From Lepus europaeus (lineage: Eukaryota; Chordata; Mammalia; Lagomorpha; Leporidae): a stretch of DNA of 64,000 nt. Location: assembly GCF_033115175.1 (NCBI RefSeq), contig NC_084831.1, positions 79,803,502-79,867,501 on the forward strand, written 5' to 3'. Below the pieces are notes generated by a model that was not told the origin of the DNA, ran no database searches, and worked only from the letters and a program-made list of their open reading frames with translations. This document shows positions 11,169 through 23,640 of this stretch, one piece after another (within the stretch, counting starts at the first letter, position 1; every line of letters starts with the position of its first letter). The position numbers and the translations under genes are program-made.

Positions 11169-11284
11169 TGTAACTTCAAAAATATATAGGATTTTAGGTA
11201 TTCCCTTCTACTTTTTTTAGAAAAATGAGAAAATGCCTTACATTTTCAAAGTTACTTATGAGGATAAGATGACCTATCAAATAG

Positions 11285-12240
11285 ACTATCAAAAATATCA
11301 TTTATTTTTATCTTTTTATTTTTAATTTTTATGTATCTAATAAATACAACATTATGTACATAGTAATTTATCCCACTGTACCTGCCGTCCCATCCATTCT
11401 CTCTCCCTCTTCCTGCTCCCTCTCCTGTTTTATCTGAGAAAGAAAAAGAAAAAAGAAAAAAAAAAGAATGGGGTAAAGAAAACTAAGAGAAATATTCCTT
11501 AACAGTCTATACAAGGGCTGATCTATGTTGTTGCTTCTTGAAGGTGATTTTGCTTTTTTTTCCCCCTTCCTCTTTTCCCTTCCTTCCTCTCCCTTCTTTC
11601 CTTTTAGGAACTTAATTGTTTTGGAAGAAGAATCCAAGGCTGATATATTTTTTGTGAGCTCTTAGACATAACTATTACTTATGAGGCATAATAATATCCT
11701 CCTTTTAATATGCTAAAAGGAAATGATTCTTGAGAATAGTTTTACTATTAAGTTTCATGGTACAACTCTTTGGGGACAGAGATCCTGCGTGAGAAGTTAG
11801 TGCACAGTGACTCTTGTTTATTTAACAATTACCACTCTGATGTACGACATCAGTAATCCCCCAAGGCTCTTGACACGAGCTGCCTCTACTATGGAAACCT
11901 TTTGGATATACTAGCTCTACAAAGCCATAATCAAAGTGGAAGTTTTCTCCTTGCTTCAGAGAAAAGGACATCCTTCTTTGGTGGCCCCTTCTTTCCACTG
12001 GGGTCTTACCCACAGGTGTCCTTTACATGGGACATCTTTTGTCAGAGTGACTTGGCTTTCTGTGCCTGATATCTTCTCCCTGGGCTTTCTAGCCAGACTG
12101 AAGTGCCTTAAGGGCTGATTCTAAGGTTGCAGTGCTACTTAAAGTGATTGTCATTCTATGAGTATGCTCTACGGAGTGCTTCCCATGTTGGAGCCTTCTC
12201 ATTTTTAATCCTGTCTATTATTGTTTCCATATACTAAAAG
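11285..12240 (-). mobile_element. Older lagomorph L1 3' UTR
   Basis: Reverse L1 3' UTR, recognised by alignment with the young copy at 54.4-54.9 kb. Shared blocks include 'agtgactcttgttta' near 11808, 'catcagtaatcccc', 'ccttctttggtggcccc' near 11970 and 'cttaagggctgattct' near 12108. It is more diverged than the young copies. The 11400-11600 interval is a purine/pyrimidine-rich tract. Confidence 0.7.
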
Positions 12241-12389
12241 TCTTATTTATACAATCACTTGATCCTATCTATATGGTCATTTATTTTAAATAGCATAGAA
12301 ATCAGCCACTGAAATGTAATAATATTTTAATCATTAAGAAAATATGTGATCTTTATGTGTAGAAAATCATATGAGCCTTACATTTAACA

Positions 12390-12669
12390 TGTATACCCCA
12401 TTTAGGTGCCAATTTGTATCCTGGCTGCTCCACTTCCCATCCAACTCCCTGCTAATGGGAAAAGCAGTGGAAGATGGTCCAAGTATTTGGGCCTTGCCAT
12501 CCACCTGGGAGACCCAGATGAGGTTCCTGGCTCCTGGCTTCAGCCTGGCACTGACTTGGCCATTGCAGCTTGCTCTCTCTCTCGCTCTCGCTCTCTCTCT
12601 CTCTCTCTTTCTTCCTCCCCCACCCCCATAACTCTGCTTTCAAAATAAATAAATACATCTTTAAAAAAC
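12390..12669 (+). repeat. C-SINE, 5'-truncated or decayed head
   Basis: The body starts near 'ccccatttaggtgccaa' and includes an expanded CT tract at about 12571-12608. It ends 'aaataaataaatacatcttt' and a short A-tail. Confidence 0.88.
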
Positions 12670-12961
12670 ATAAATGCTCTTGTATGCACTTCATGAAAGA
12701 AATCATCTGACTGAATGCATCAGTTTATTGAGCCATTCAACTTAGACAACAATATGTCTGCATATATCAACATGATTATCAACTTTAATAGATATTTATA
12801 CTGAACTGAAAATATACTGTAAATCAAATCAAACTGACTACCAATGGGAAATTTCGTTTCAAGCCAATTAAATTCCATGTAGAAATAAATAAACTCTGTA
12901 AGATTAAATATTTAACAAAACAGTATTAGTAATTTAGATCCATTTGGAATATCAAATTTGT

Positions 12962-13281
12962 GGGGCCAGTGCCATGGCTCACTTGGTTAATCCTCTGCCT
13001 TGCAGTGACGGCATCCCATATGGGTACCGGGTTCTAGTCCCAGTTGCTTCTATTCTAGTCCAGCTCTTTGCTGTGGCCCAGGAAGGGAATGGAGGATTGC
13101 CCAAGTGCTTGGACCCCTGCACCCGCTTGAGAGACCAGCAGGAAGGACCTGGTTCTTGGCTTCGGATCGGTGTAGTATCAGCCATGGTGGCCATTTGGAG
13201 GGTGAACCAGCAGACCTTTCTCTCTGTCTCTCTCTCACTGTCTATCTGTCAAATAAATAAAATAAATAAATAAATAAATGA
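12962..13281 (+). repeat. C-SINE with target-site duplications
   Basis: The head variant 'catggctcacttggttaatcc' marks the same subfamily as the minus arm of the chimera at 25117-25358. Flanking duplications are 'aatatcaaatttgt' (12948-12961) and 'aatatcagatttgt' (13282-13295). The tail is a run of AAAT units. Confidence 0.94.
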
Positions 13282-13944
13282 AATATCAGATTTGTAAAAC
13301 CAATGCAACTCAAGTTATCCTCAGTATACCAAGACTAGAAAAGGGTAAGCTTATCCAGAGACTGAATGATCTGTGAACAAATTAAGATTTCTCAGGTACT
13401 GTGAGAGGCTCCTGATATTCAAATGCAGGATTTTGAAATTCTCATCATATAAAAATTAATTGCATCTCCAGGAGGAATGAGTGTGGTTTGATGAGATGAC
13501 AATAAACAACTGCCATGGGCCAGCACAAACTTGGAATAGGTCTTTTCCCACAGTTTTCATGTTAGATATTACGTGAAATTCAGCAGATTTGTGCATCAAA
13601 TAGATGTTTGTGAAATGTCATCCAATGGCTATCAGGAGAATTCAACTTTGGCCTTAAACCAGATTCAGCAGATAAATACACACACACACACACACACGTA
13701 TGTCAGAAGGATACTTCAAGTAAAATACCAATAAGAAGTCTGAAAATCAACATTTGTTCTCCAAATGTCCATGGTGTCCATATGTATTTACTCAAATCTC
13801 CATTGTTCTTAAGTTTTTCAAAGAAAAGTGATGAAGTTCTGCCACGCCACAATATTACAAAGCTAAAATTAATAAAAACAGATAGAGTGCTTACGTGAAA
13901 GAATTTGTTGAACCATGATGAAGAACATAAGCTTTGCAAAGAGA
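13282..13944. other. Unassigned sequence with a short (CA)n tract
   Basis: Includes a CA microsatellite at about 13678-13697. No gene recognised. Confidence 0.5.
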
Positions 13945-14080
13945 CCTCAAGAAGTTCCTTGAGCTTTCTACACTTCAGTTACCTGATCAGTGAAATAGAG
14001 TAATTGCATTTATGTTGTAGGTTTATGCGAGATAATGTATATCAAGTACTTAGTGCACTGATTGCCTCATACTAAATGCA
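13945..14080 (+). repeat. MIR SINE, 3' half
   Basis: Sense MIR blocks in order: 'cacttcagttacctgatcag' (about 13973), 'gcgagataatgtatatcaag', 'tacttagtgcactgattgcc', then 'atactaaatgcagt'. Confidence 0.7.
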
Positions 14081-16574
14081 GTGTTATCAAAACATTCTTT
14101 CAATTATAGACATTTAATGACTTAACCTTCGGTCTAAGATATCTTTGTCATCTTCGTGTGTGGTTCCAGGGGATTTCTGGAAAACTGGTAGTCAAAAGCC
14201 TTGAAAGCCTTGGAAACTAGAAGACTTCTTGTTCTGCTTTCACCCTATCCCATGAATGATCTGAACAGAAATTTGAAATAGTAGAATTCTTAAAGACTCT
14301 CAGTTTCTATCTGAAATTGTCGATCAATTGCTTGTGAACTAACCTGTATACATTAAGCCTGTTTCTAAAATATGGGTTCAGAGGATCTTTAATGGGGAAT
14401 GTAGGATTGTCCACTAAAAGACATTTTCTCAGAAATTCAATGGGTGTGAAAAGCTCACTCACTATAGATCAAGTCCAATGCAACAGAAAATTTCACCAAA
14501 CTGTTAGGCCTATTTGAACAATCATCTAGTTGTTTTTGAAAATCAAAGTCAAGATTTTGACATACCCTGATTTGCATCAACCACCATAATTCACAAGATC
14601 AATAAAATCTACTTACATGCTTCTACACTGCATTATGTTTAAAAATTTGTTCAAAAATATGGCCCTGCTATCAAATAAGCATGCAATTAGCAATAGTTTT
14701 GTTAGATACAATAAAATCCCTATTCACTATATTTCAAAGCACCTAAATATGGATGCTTTCGATGTGTTTTCAGCTACAGCTGCTGTCAATATGTTGATAA
14801 AAAATCATTCAGGAAATAATTCCAAAACTACAGTTGGCACTGATAGTCCCTCCAGGCCAGGTGTGTAGACCAAATGTCAAGCTACACTTGCCAGCTCTGG
14901 TGCATAATTAATGGGGACCTAGACATTGAGTATTTGGCAATGTGGGGCTGAATAAAGAAAAATAACCACAATTTTAGAATCCTACCACACACTCTCATCT
15001 ACTGATTTCTGTTTCTCAGACTACAGTATAAGTGCTGTCTCCTAGTATCTACCTGCCGCCAGACACAATTAAATAATGCCAGTTTCCTATTTGTTTAATA
15101 TCATTCAGCAATAAAGTAATTTATCTTTCATTGTTCACTTAGTCATTACATTCAAATGAAATAGAGTTTGTGAAACTGTCAAGGAAGGAATTACTACCCA
15201 TATTTAAGAGCTGAGAAAGGTTAAATGATATACACAAAAATTTGAGAGATAAACATTACACCCATGTTGAAGTGCCCCAACTGTCAGAGTATCAACAAAA
15301 AATTACAACTATCACTTGGAATTCATCAAACATGTAGAGACCCGTGACTCACTACCTTGGAAGTCAGACCAGCTCCTGAGGTACCAAGGAACAAAATTTG
15401 GGTTAGAATGGACACTGGAATTTCACTTTCTTGAGATCCACTCAAGACCCGTGGATTGTGTGCCAATGTTGTGATCTGAAAAGAGGAGAAGATGTCAATT
15501 CTGAGGTGCTGTGTTGAGTTACAATAGTATATTCTATTGAGCTTAACTGCACATTAATTCTGATATTGTCCAACTGAGTTAATAATACTGACACTATCAA
15601 CCTAGAAAAAAAATGTTAAGCATCTGCCTTCACTTATATGTGGCTAAGTCTCAAATATTTCCAAACCATATGTGGATTTAACATGGATTTGATGACATTA
15701 TATAGCTGCTTTTTTTTTATTTCTTGGTTGATTTTTTTATATTGGAAAGAGGACAGGAAGGATCAAATGAAAGGATTATTGCCAGAAAAATGCTTTAGCC
15801 CATCTTTCTAGTCAAACCATTAGATTTAAGAGTTCAATCTTGTTTTATTGAGTTTATAATTTCCTGATGTTCTTGCCTCATTTTTCATAAAGCAGATATA
15901 TAACTTAATATCCATAAATTATTCTTACAATGACTTGATACACAATATGAATGCATTCCAGTTTATATATAACTTCTAGAACTACAACCAAAAATAAAAG
16001 GATGTGGGAATCAGAGTGACATAAGAGAATATAAATATTATGTGCTTTAGCAAGATAGAAATTATTATTCAAAAACTGGAAAAAGAATGGGAAGGTAGGA
16101 GGAAAACAGTGATACTCTAATGTGTAGCAGCTTGAATAAAATGACATCTATTAAGTAATATATGTATAAATATTTCACACTACACCAGAGCATTAATAAT
16201 GATTTGATGCACAATTACAGCCAGGTAGTGGAGATGACATAGGGAATGGAGGGAAAATAAATAACACCCTAATTTTGTTATTGCTCAAATATGCAAAGTG
16301 ATAGTGAAAATAAAATTACCAATTTTTCTTAATATTAGCAGAATCACACACAGAGAGCAAAGTGAAGAAAACAGTGAACAGGCCCCATACAATACTGCTG
16401 TCTTCTTCCAGTTGGTACCTAAGATCTTGTGTAGAGGTGAAAATTGTAACCAGGCATTGGGAAACCAGGATATCTTGGCTGTTCCAGTGTGACAAATACC
16501 ACGATGATGTATAAGCCTTTCTATAATCCATGGATAATAGTTTTGGCAGGAATATCGAGTGTACAAAAGACAAA
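14081..16574. other. Unassigned AT-rich sequence
   Basis: About 2.5 kb with no repeat family or gene that I can support. There is a faint MIR-like stretch at 15170-15240. Open frames here are short and look random. Confidence 0.45.
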
Positions 16575-16770
16575 TTACTGGAACTGGTTCACATAATTAT
16601 GAGAATTTCTCTCTCTCTGCCCCCCTTCCCCGTCTTCACACTGGAACTTTCATCTTATTATTAGAATTGGCTTGCATGATTGTGAGAATTTTTCTATTTT
16701 TCTCTCTCTTTTGTAGTCTCTTTCACTGTATTTGCACTGGAACACTGATCTTCTCTTGCTTCAGACTTGG
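16575..16770. repeat. Imperfect tandem duplication, unit about 85-97 bp
   Basis: 'actggaactggttcacataa' (16577) and 'attagaattggcttgcatga' (16660) align and are both followed by a 'tgagaattt' block and CT-rich sequence. 'cactggaactttcatctt' (16638) and 'cactggaacactgatctt' (16735) align as well. The source repeat is not identified. Confidence 0.5.
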
Positions 16771-17059
16771 ACTCAGATTCAATCTTTCACTATTGGCTCT
16801 CCTAGTTCTTAGACCTTTGGCCTCAGAATGAAACAAACACGAGTGACTCTCCTGGGTCTTGGGTACCATGTGCTCTCCTGTGTGTCTGCTTGCCAACTGA
16901 AGTTCTCCACAGTCACGTGACTCAATTCCTTATCTGTCCAGCATCTCTCTACCTAGCTGAACTATTATCTATTCATTCTATTGATTCTGCTTTTCTGAAT
17001 TGTCTTCTGTCTGACTTCTGTTTGTCTCCCTGTCTTCTTATTATAGAAATGTTTTAAAT
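16771..17059. other. Unassigned sequence
   Basis: CT-rich, no gene recognised. Confidence 0.4.
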
Positions 17060-17548
17060 GCAAGGGAATAAAACTATCACTATATGCAGATCACATGTTA
17101 ATGTATCTAGAAAGCCCAAGGAAATGCAATAAAAGCATGCTATAAATAAAATTCAAGTTAACATGGTACAAAATTAGTATTTACAGTTTTTCATGTATGT
17201 AATCAATATTCATTGAAAATATAACAGAAGAAGGCCCATCCCCAGGTAAAGAGCCTAAAAAGAAATTTTTACAGCCTAGAATTGAAAAAAATGATTAAAG
17301 CATTCTTTGAAAATCAAAAGCAAGTCATGAACAAATGAAAAGGCAGTCTGCGAAGGGAAGACTCCACATCATAAAGATGCTGAGCTTCTCTAAGTTAATT
17401 TATAAATTTAAGGTGATTTCAGAACTAGACCAGCCAATTTTAATATTCATGTGGAACTAGAAACAAAAATTCAGGAAATCTCTGTAAAAGGAGAGCACTA
17501 AGAAGAAAATTTTTTTCTGGCAGGTCAAGCTTCAGAATTAATGAAGTA

Positions 17549-17926
17549 CAGCTCGCCCTCCACATCCACTCCCCCAAAAGTCCCCAACAGCTGGAACTGG
17601 GCCAGCCAAAAGAGGATTAAAAACATATTTTTAAAAAGTACATAAATACTGAAACTTTTTTCTTGCCATTATTCCCTAAACAGTATAGTATAGTATAGTA
17701 TAATATATATTTTATTTACTATCATATAGTACTATATATATATTAATACATTTACATTGTGTTAAGTATTATAAATAACCTAAAGATGATTTAAAGCATA
17801 TGGAAGGAGATGTACTGCCTATATAAAATACTATGCCATTTTATATGAGGGACTTGAACGTCCATACATTTTAGTATCTGCAGGGTTCTTGGAACTAATC
17901 CATCTATTGATACTGAAGGCTAGCTG
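17549..17926 (+). mobile_element. MER2-like (Tigger family) DNA transposon
   Basis: The left end 'cagctcgccc' and the right end '...ggctagctg' are imperfect inverted repeats. The left end follows a TA dinucleotide and the right end is followed shortly by TA. The internal sequence resembles MER2: 'cttgccattattccctaaac' (17665), 'aagatgatttaaagcatatg' (17782), 'ttatatgagggacttgaacg' (17841). It is non-autonomous. About 40 bp near the left end is SINE-like sequence. Confidence 0.7.
17567..17606 (-). repeat. 40-bp C-SINE patch inside the DNA transposon
   Basis: This 40-bp stretch matches the C-SINE segment at 18511-18550 with a single mismatch (C to T). It has no SINE head, tail or flanking duplication of its own. 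Confidence 0.7.
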
Positions 17927-18439
17927 TGTAGAGCTGACACATAAGTAATAGGAAAATATGCAAATACAACAGAATAAAGAGAAACAGACTTAAATGCACA
18001 TGGAGTTTTAATATATAATAAACGTGATATCTAAAATCAGTGAGAAAAAGATACACTATCAATGAATCATCTGAGAATGTCCAAGAAGAGATGTGGCGAA
18101 TAATCATAGCTTAATCTCTATCTTATGTCATAATCCAGAATGAAATCCCCAATGGGCTAGGAATTTATCCTATAGATGCAAACACATATGAATGAAATAA
18201 CATTTGGACATTAATCACTGAAGCACTGTTTATCATAGAAACATATTGGAAAAAACTTATGCTCACCAATAATGGACTTATTAAATACATTAATAGCATA
18301 CTCATAAAATGAAATACTCAAAAAAAGGTTTTATCAATGTATAATATCAAAATTTCTCCATGTTATATTAAGTAAAAAAAACGCAAAATACAATTAAACA
18401 TATGTAGTATTTTATTTTCTGTAATTTAAAGATAATAAC

Positions 18440-18745
18440 ACATGCATTTTAAAAATGGATTTATTTTATTTGAGAAAGAGAGACAGAGAGAAATCTCCCA
18501 TCCACTGGTTCACTCCCCCAAAAGCCCCCAACAGCTGGAACTGGGCCAGCGTGAGGTCAGGAGCCAGAAACTCAATCCACATCTCCCATGAGAGTGACCT
18601 AACTGCCTGAGTAGTCCCCTGCTACCTGCCTGTGTATGCATTAGCAGGAAACTGGAACTGGAAGTGGAGCTGACTCTATCCCGGGCTCTCTGACATGGTG
18701 TGTGAGCATCCAAAGCAGCATCTTAACTGCTAGGCCAAATGTGTG
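18440..18745 (-). repeat. C-SINE, older subfamily
   Basis: Reverse copy. It starts 'ggatttattttatttgagaa', has the 'gcattagcaggaaactggaa' block typical of the older subfamily, and ends 'taggccaaatgtgtgtccc'. It is inserted into the L1M 3' UTR. Confidence 0.88.
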
Positions 18746-18990
18746 TCCCAACAACATGTATCGTTATTAGCTTTTATATAAACACAAGTGCTTATCAGGA
18801 TAAATAAGAGATCAACAATAGTGGTCACCGTTGGGGAGCTGTAGAGGTTAAGATATGAGGCAGATTTTTGGATCTTTATATTTTTACACTTTTTAACATT
18901 GAAACTAGATAAATGAACTCCTACTCAAAAAATCAATACATATTTTAATGAGAAATTTTTTAATCTAACTATTACTAGAAGGGGAAATAG

Positions 18991-19905
18991 AAAGTCCTAT
19001 AAACAACCTGCCAACCAGTAGAAATAAATTTATTTTATTAGTAAATCTGCACATAATTTTTTGTACTTAAATATTGTTTTAGGAAGAAAATGCATTCCTG
19101 ATCTCTCCAGGATACATCAAATTCCGTGTTATATACATATTTATATCCATTTTGTACTTTCTTGGAGCACTTACCATAATTAATCAACTAATATATTGTT
19201 CAATGAATGTCTTCCAATCAAGAATGCAGGACCACAAAGACAACAGCCAGGCCCACCTTGTATATGTCTGTGTCCTGTGGTATTGATTACTAGAAGATAC
19301 TCACTATACTGAATGAAAGAGTTGACATGTTTTTATTTTACTTTTTAAATTAAGTATTTATTATTTGTCTCTTTTGCTTCCAATGCTGGTATACTCTTTC
19401 AGATTCTTTCCAATATTTTACTTAGCTTAAATTCAACTGCTTTCTATAATTCTCCAAACTTCCCTTGAAGACACTTCATTATGAGTCAATAGACCATCTT
19501 CATAGCTTTTCACATGACCCAAAAATGATCTCATCAGTATGGAAAACTTCAGGCATCTCATTTTTTCAGAAGTCTTTCTAAAGCCTGCTTTGTTCTCACC
19601 TGCCATACTGAACAAAAGATGTAGTTCTCAATGATCTCAGTGAATACTCATCACTGGATAAGACTTTGCTGGGTGGAATTCCAATTGCTCTTCCACATTC
19701 TTTCCTCTTCCTACAGTATTGATAATCATTGTTCACTGGAAGTCCATCAAAAGTGTTTGCCACCTTCTCTCTTTGAATGTATTGTCTAAAACAAATCAAC
19801 TTTAAGTGAACTTGTATGTCAAATAAACTCAAGCTGTGAATGAATATCTAAAAGCTCACCAAGGATGTAGTGCTAAATTTGTTGAAACCATTTTGGCATG
19901 CTTTT
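18991..19905. other. Unassigned sequence
   Basis: No repeat or gene recognised. Confidence 0.45.
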
Positions 19906-20268
19906 AAAAAAATCTGGGGAAAACAATTTGAGTTGGGGTCAGCGCTGTGGCACAGTGAGTTAAAGCCCCGGCCTACAGCACCAGCATCCCATATGGGCGC
20001 CGGTACGAGTCCCCTCTGCTCCTCTTCCGATCCAGCTCTCTGCTATGGCCTGGGAAAGCAGTAGAAGATGGCCCAAGTCCTTGAGCCCCTGAACCCATGT
20101 GGGAGACCCAGAAGAAGCTCCTGGTCTGGCTTTGGATCGGCACAGCTCCGGCCATTGCAGCCATCTGGGAAGCGAATCAGCGGATGGAAGACCTCTCTCT
20201 CTGTCTCTACCTCTCTTTGTAACTTTAGCTTTCAAATAAATAAAATAAATCTTTAAAAAAAATCTGGG
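19906..20268 (+). repeat. C-SINE with duplications and extra 5' bases
   Basis: The SINE body is 19935-20253. 'aaaaaaatctggg' occurs at 19906-19918 and again after the tail (ending 20268), like a target duplication. Sixteen bases ('gaaaacaatttgagtt') lie between the left duplication and the SINE head. Confidence 0.85.
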
Positions 20269-20339
20269 TGAATATGTAAACACTGGAGGGTTGCAGATTA
20301 TAAAAATCTTTTAAAAGACTGTTTTACCATGCTTTTAGG

Positions 20340-20840
20340 TATGATTTTTAAGCAATTTGTTCTTATAATTCATTTATAATAAACTCTATATATTTCAAGT
20401 ATATAATTTAATAATTTTTGACATATACATCCATGAAACCATCATCAAATCAATATAATGAACCAGTTTCCCACTGCAAAAACTTTCTGTAATCCCATCT
20501 ATAATCAAAAATCCAGGTCCCCAGGTAACTGTTGATGGTCTTTATGCCACTCTAGATTAGTTTTCATTTTATGGAATTCTAAATAAATAGAATCATACAG
20601 TATGTATTCTTTTTTACCCTTTTTTCATTCAGCAAAAAATTATTTTGAGATTCATTGATACTATAGCATATATCAATACTACATTCCCTTTAATCAATAA
20701 TTCTATTCCTTCATAGTAGGATTCTGTTATAGGATTATGCTGATTTTTTTTATCTGTTCACTTGTTTATAAGCATTTGGGTTGTTTTAGATTTTAGGTTG
20801 TACAAATAAGTTGTTATGAGCTATTACGTGCAAGTGTCTG
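20340..20840 (-). mobile_element. Ancient L1 3' UTR remnant (L1M type)
   Basis: Minus-oriented landmarks in order: 'tttgacatatacatccatga', 'gaaccagtttcccactgc', 'agattagttttcatttta', 'gaatcatacagtatgtattc', 'ttttgagattcattgata', 'gcatttgggttgtttt'. It belongs to the same class as 5480-6010. Confidence 0.75.
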
Positions 20841-20895
20841 TATGGTGTTGTGGACTGAATTGTATCCCCCCAATTCATTTGTTAAAACTGTTCCC
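20841..20895 (+). mobile_element. MLT1-like LTR start fragment
   Basis: 'gttgtggactgaattgtatc' followed by a 'ccccccaattcatttgtt' block resembles the first bases of MaLR-type LTRs. The remainder is not recognisable. Confidence 0.4.
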
Positions 20896-20999
20896 TGGGG
20901 TACCTCAGATATATTTGCAGGTTAGGGTCCCCCTAATGGCCTCCTCTGTCCCCAGTTCTTTAGCTTTTGGCAGTGTCACATATCCTTTAACGCTGTCAC

Positions 21000-22920
21000 C
21001 ATGATGTCACCATTTCCTTTTGCCTGAAGAACTTCCTTTAGCACTTATTGTAGTGCTGCTGGTCTGCTGCTGATTCTTCCAGTTTTTATGCCTGCTAAAT
21101 CATTTTTTCATCTTTGAATTATTGTTATTTATTTATTTAATTTATTTTAAAGGCAGAGAAACAGAAAAAGAACTGTAGACTTGCTCTCTCCCCCAGTGCC
21201 TTCAACAGCTGGAACTGGGCCAGGCCATCGCCAGAAGCCTAGAACACAATCCAGATCTCCCATGTGGATGACAGGAGCCCAATCACCTGGGCTGCCACCT
21301 ATAGCATCCCTGTATATGCGCCTGCAGGAAGCTGGGTTGGAAGCAGAGCTGAAACTCAAACCCAGGAACTCTGATATGGGATGTGCTGCCCTAAGGGGCA
21401 GCCTAACTGCTACATCAAATGCCTGCCTCTCATCTTCGTTATTGAAAGATATTTTTCTGGGTATAGAATTATAGATCAACAGTCCTTTTATTTCAGCAAT
21501 TTGAAGATGCTGAGTCACTGCAAATTCACTTGCATTTTTTCTACTGAGAAATATTCTGTCATCTGTGTTTCTCTGAATGCATCATGTCTTTCTTTTTTGG
21601 GTGTTTTTGTAATTTTCTCACCATCATTAGTCTTGAGCAATTTGATTATGATGTACTTTGGTGTAGTTTTCCTCATGTTGTCTGCATTTTCTGAGACTCT
21701 CTATCCTGTAGTTTTGAATTTTCATAAAATTCAGAAATTTTTAACTTTTTTTTATTTTTCTGTTCCCTACTTTCTCCAATTACATGTGAAGTGCATGAAG
21801 CTGTCTGCTCCTCTTTTCAGTCCATCTATCTCTGTGTGCTTTATTTTGAATCATTGGATCATTTGCTTGCTATGTCTTCAAAGTCACTTTTCCTTCCTTC
21901 TTCAATGTCTAATCAACTTTAACTTCCATCCAATGTATTTTTAAAATTTGTCCACTATAACCCTTATCCCTAGAGTTCAATGTGAGTCTCATTTTGTTTT
22001 GGTTTTTTGATTTTAAGTATCATTCCTGTCTCTCCCTAAAGTTGTAAATATATGAAGTACAATTAGATAACTACTTTATCACAATTATGATAAAATTATG
22101 TGTGCTCATTCAAATATCTGTTTTAGTTCTTAGTCAAGTGATTCATTTACCAAATATGGTTAGTATTTTTTGCTTCATTGCATAGTTTGTGACTGTTTTT
22201 GACCATCAGACCTTGTAAATTTTATCTCATTAGGTGTTGGATATTTTTGTGTTCCTACAAATGTTCCTGAATGTTGTTCTGAGATGTAGTTATTTGGAAA
22301 CAGTTTTATTCTTCTAGTTCTTTTGCTAAACTGCTCAGGCCAATGCTTGGTGTACAGCTACTTCTTACTCACTACTGGGGTAAGACCTTTCTGTGTACTC
22401 GCTGGGAGCTATGGGGTTTTCCAACTTGGATGGTTGGAGCCCTGTGGGAGGACTGGACACTATTACTGCTAATTTATTAAGGAACTGCTTTGCCCCTCTT
22501 TGGGGATTTTCTCACAGCAAGTGCCAATTGGTACTAAGCTGAAACTTGAAATGCGCCCTTTGCAGGTGTGTGAAGTTTTCTCTGTGCTTCTCCCTGCTGC
22601 TGCAATTCTCCCCTATGACTCTAGCCTTCATGGTATCCCTGGACTCTCGGTTCTATGTCCTCAATCACAGAGTCTAAGGCACTTGCCTGAATTTGTTCTC
22701 TCAGCACTTCGTCCTGGAAACTCTCAAGATAGTAAGCTGGGACAATTGTAAGGCTCATCTCATTGCCTGTCTCTCAGGGATCTCTCTGCTCTGTTGCATA
22801 GTGCCTAGTATCTTGAAAACCATTGTTTTCTGTATTTTGTCCTTTAGCTTTTGGTTATTACAAGTGGGAAGGATAATTTGGAAATTAAAAGCTTATCTTT
22901 ATCAGAAGTGAAAGTTCCCA
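21000..22920 (-). mobile_element. Ancient L1 5' region remnant
   Basis: T-rich minus-oriented L1M sequence interrupted by a C-SINE at 21125. Blocks include 'gaagaacttcctttagcac', 'tttttctgggtatagaat', 'gagcaatttgattatgatgt' (about 21633), 'tgtactttggtgtag' and 'ttgttctgagatgtagtta' (about 22273). No coding potential remains. Confidence 0.6.
21125..21432 (-). repeat. C-SINE, older subfamily
   Basis: Reverse copy from 'tattatttatttatttaat'-like tail through 'caacagctggaactgggcc' and 'gcctgcaggaagctggg' to 'catcaaatgcctgcctc'. It is inserted in the ancient L1. Confidence 0.85.
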
Positions 22921-22929
22921 AAATCTTTT

Positions 22930-23232
22930 TTTTATATTTATTTCATTCATTAAATAGAGAAAGAAAGAGAAAGAATCTCCCATCTGCTCCTTCATTCCCC
23001 AAATGCCTGCAACAATCGGGGATGAGCAGGCTGAAACCAGGAGCTGGGAATTCAGTCCAAATCTTCCATGTACTTGGCAGAAATCCAATTAATGGAGCCA
23101 TCACTGCTGCCTCCCAGGGTGCATATTAGTAAGAAGCCAGAATCAGAAGCAGAGCCTGGACTTGAACCCATGCACTCCAATATGGGATGTGGGCATCTCA
23201 AGTGACATCCAAGTAACTGTGCCAAACAACTA
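22930..23232 (-). repeat. C-SINE, older subfamily
   Basis: Reverse copy beginning 'ttatatttatttcattc' with a GA-rich stretch, the older-subfamily 'gcatattagtaagaagcc' block, and the end 'actgtgccaaacaac'. Confidence 0.82.
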
Positions 23233-23373
23233 TCTTCAACAAACTCTTTTAACCATTGTTCTCTAAAAATAACATTATCTACATTACCTGTATTATCCTG
23301 ACTTTTTTAGACTGGCCAGGCTCATGCTTGGTTTAGAGTTACTGATTCCTAACAATTTTTTAAAAATTATATT

Positions 23374-23640
23374 GGGGCAAGCATTTGGTACAGTGATAAA
23401 GAAAGACTGGGTCACACACTTTTTTGTGCTGCCTGGGTTCAAGTCCTATCTCTGCTCCTAATTCCGGCTTCCTGGTAACATGCAACACAGGAGGCAACAC
23501 TGATGGCTCAAGCTCTTGAGTTCCTGTCATCCATTTGGGAGACTTGGATTGAGTTCCTGGATCCTACACGTTTTTAGAAGTAAACCAGAAGATAGTATCT
23601 CTTTCTCTGTGTCTCAAATAAAATAAATAAATAAAATTTT
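23374..23640 (+). repeat. C-SINE, old and diverged
   Basis: Sense copy with head 'ggggcaagcatttggtacag', box B-like 'ggttcaagtcctatct' and tail 'aaataaaataaataaataaa'. It has long indels relative to the younger copies. Confidence 0.8.

Larger units (their letters stand above)
17060..18990 (+). mobile_element. Ancient L1 (L1M type), nested host
   Basis: Decayed ORF2-like DNA starts 'aaaactatcactatatgcag' and includes 'catgttaatgtatctagaaa'. After two later insertions, the L1M 3' UTR follows: 'ggaatttatcctatagatgc' (about 18160), 'gaagcactgtttatcata', 'gtggtcaccgttggggag' (about 18820) and 'tttacactttttaacattg'. It is interrupted by the MER2-like element (17549-17926) and a C-SINE (18440-18745), so it predates both. 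Confidence 0.7.

Noticed and set aside
21381..21944. 187-codon plus ORF
   Set aside because: It is rich in Phe, Leu and Ser because it reads T-rich antisense ancient L1. No domain or splice context.
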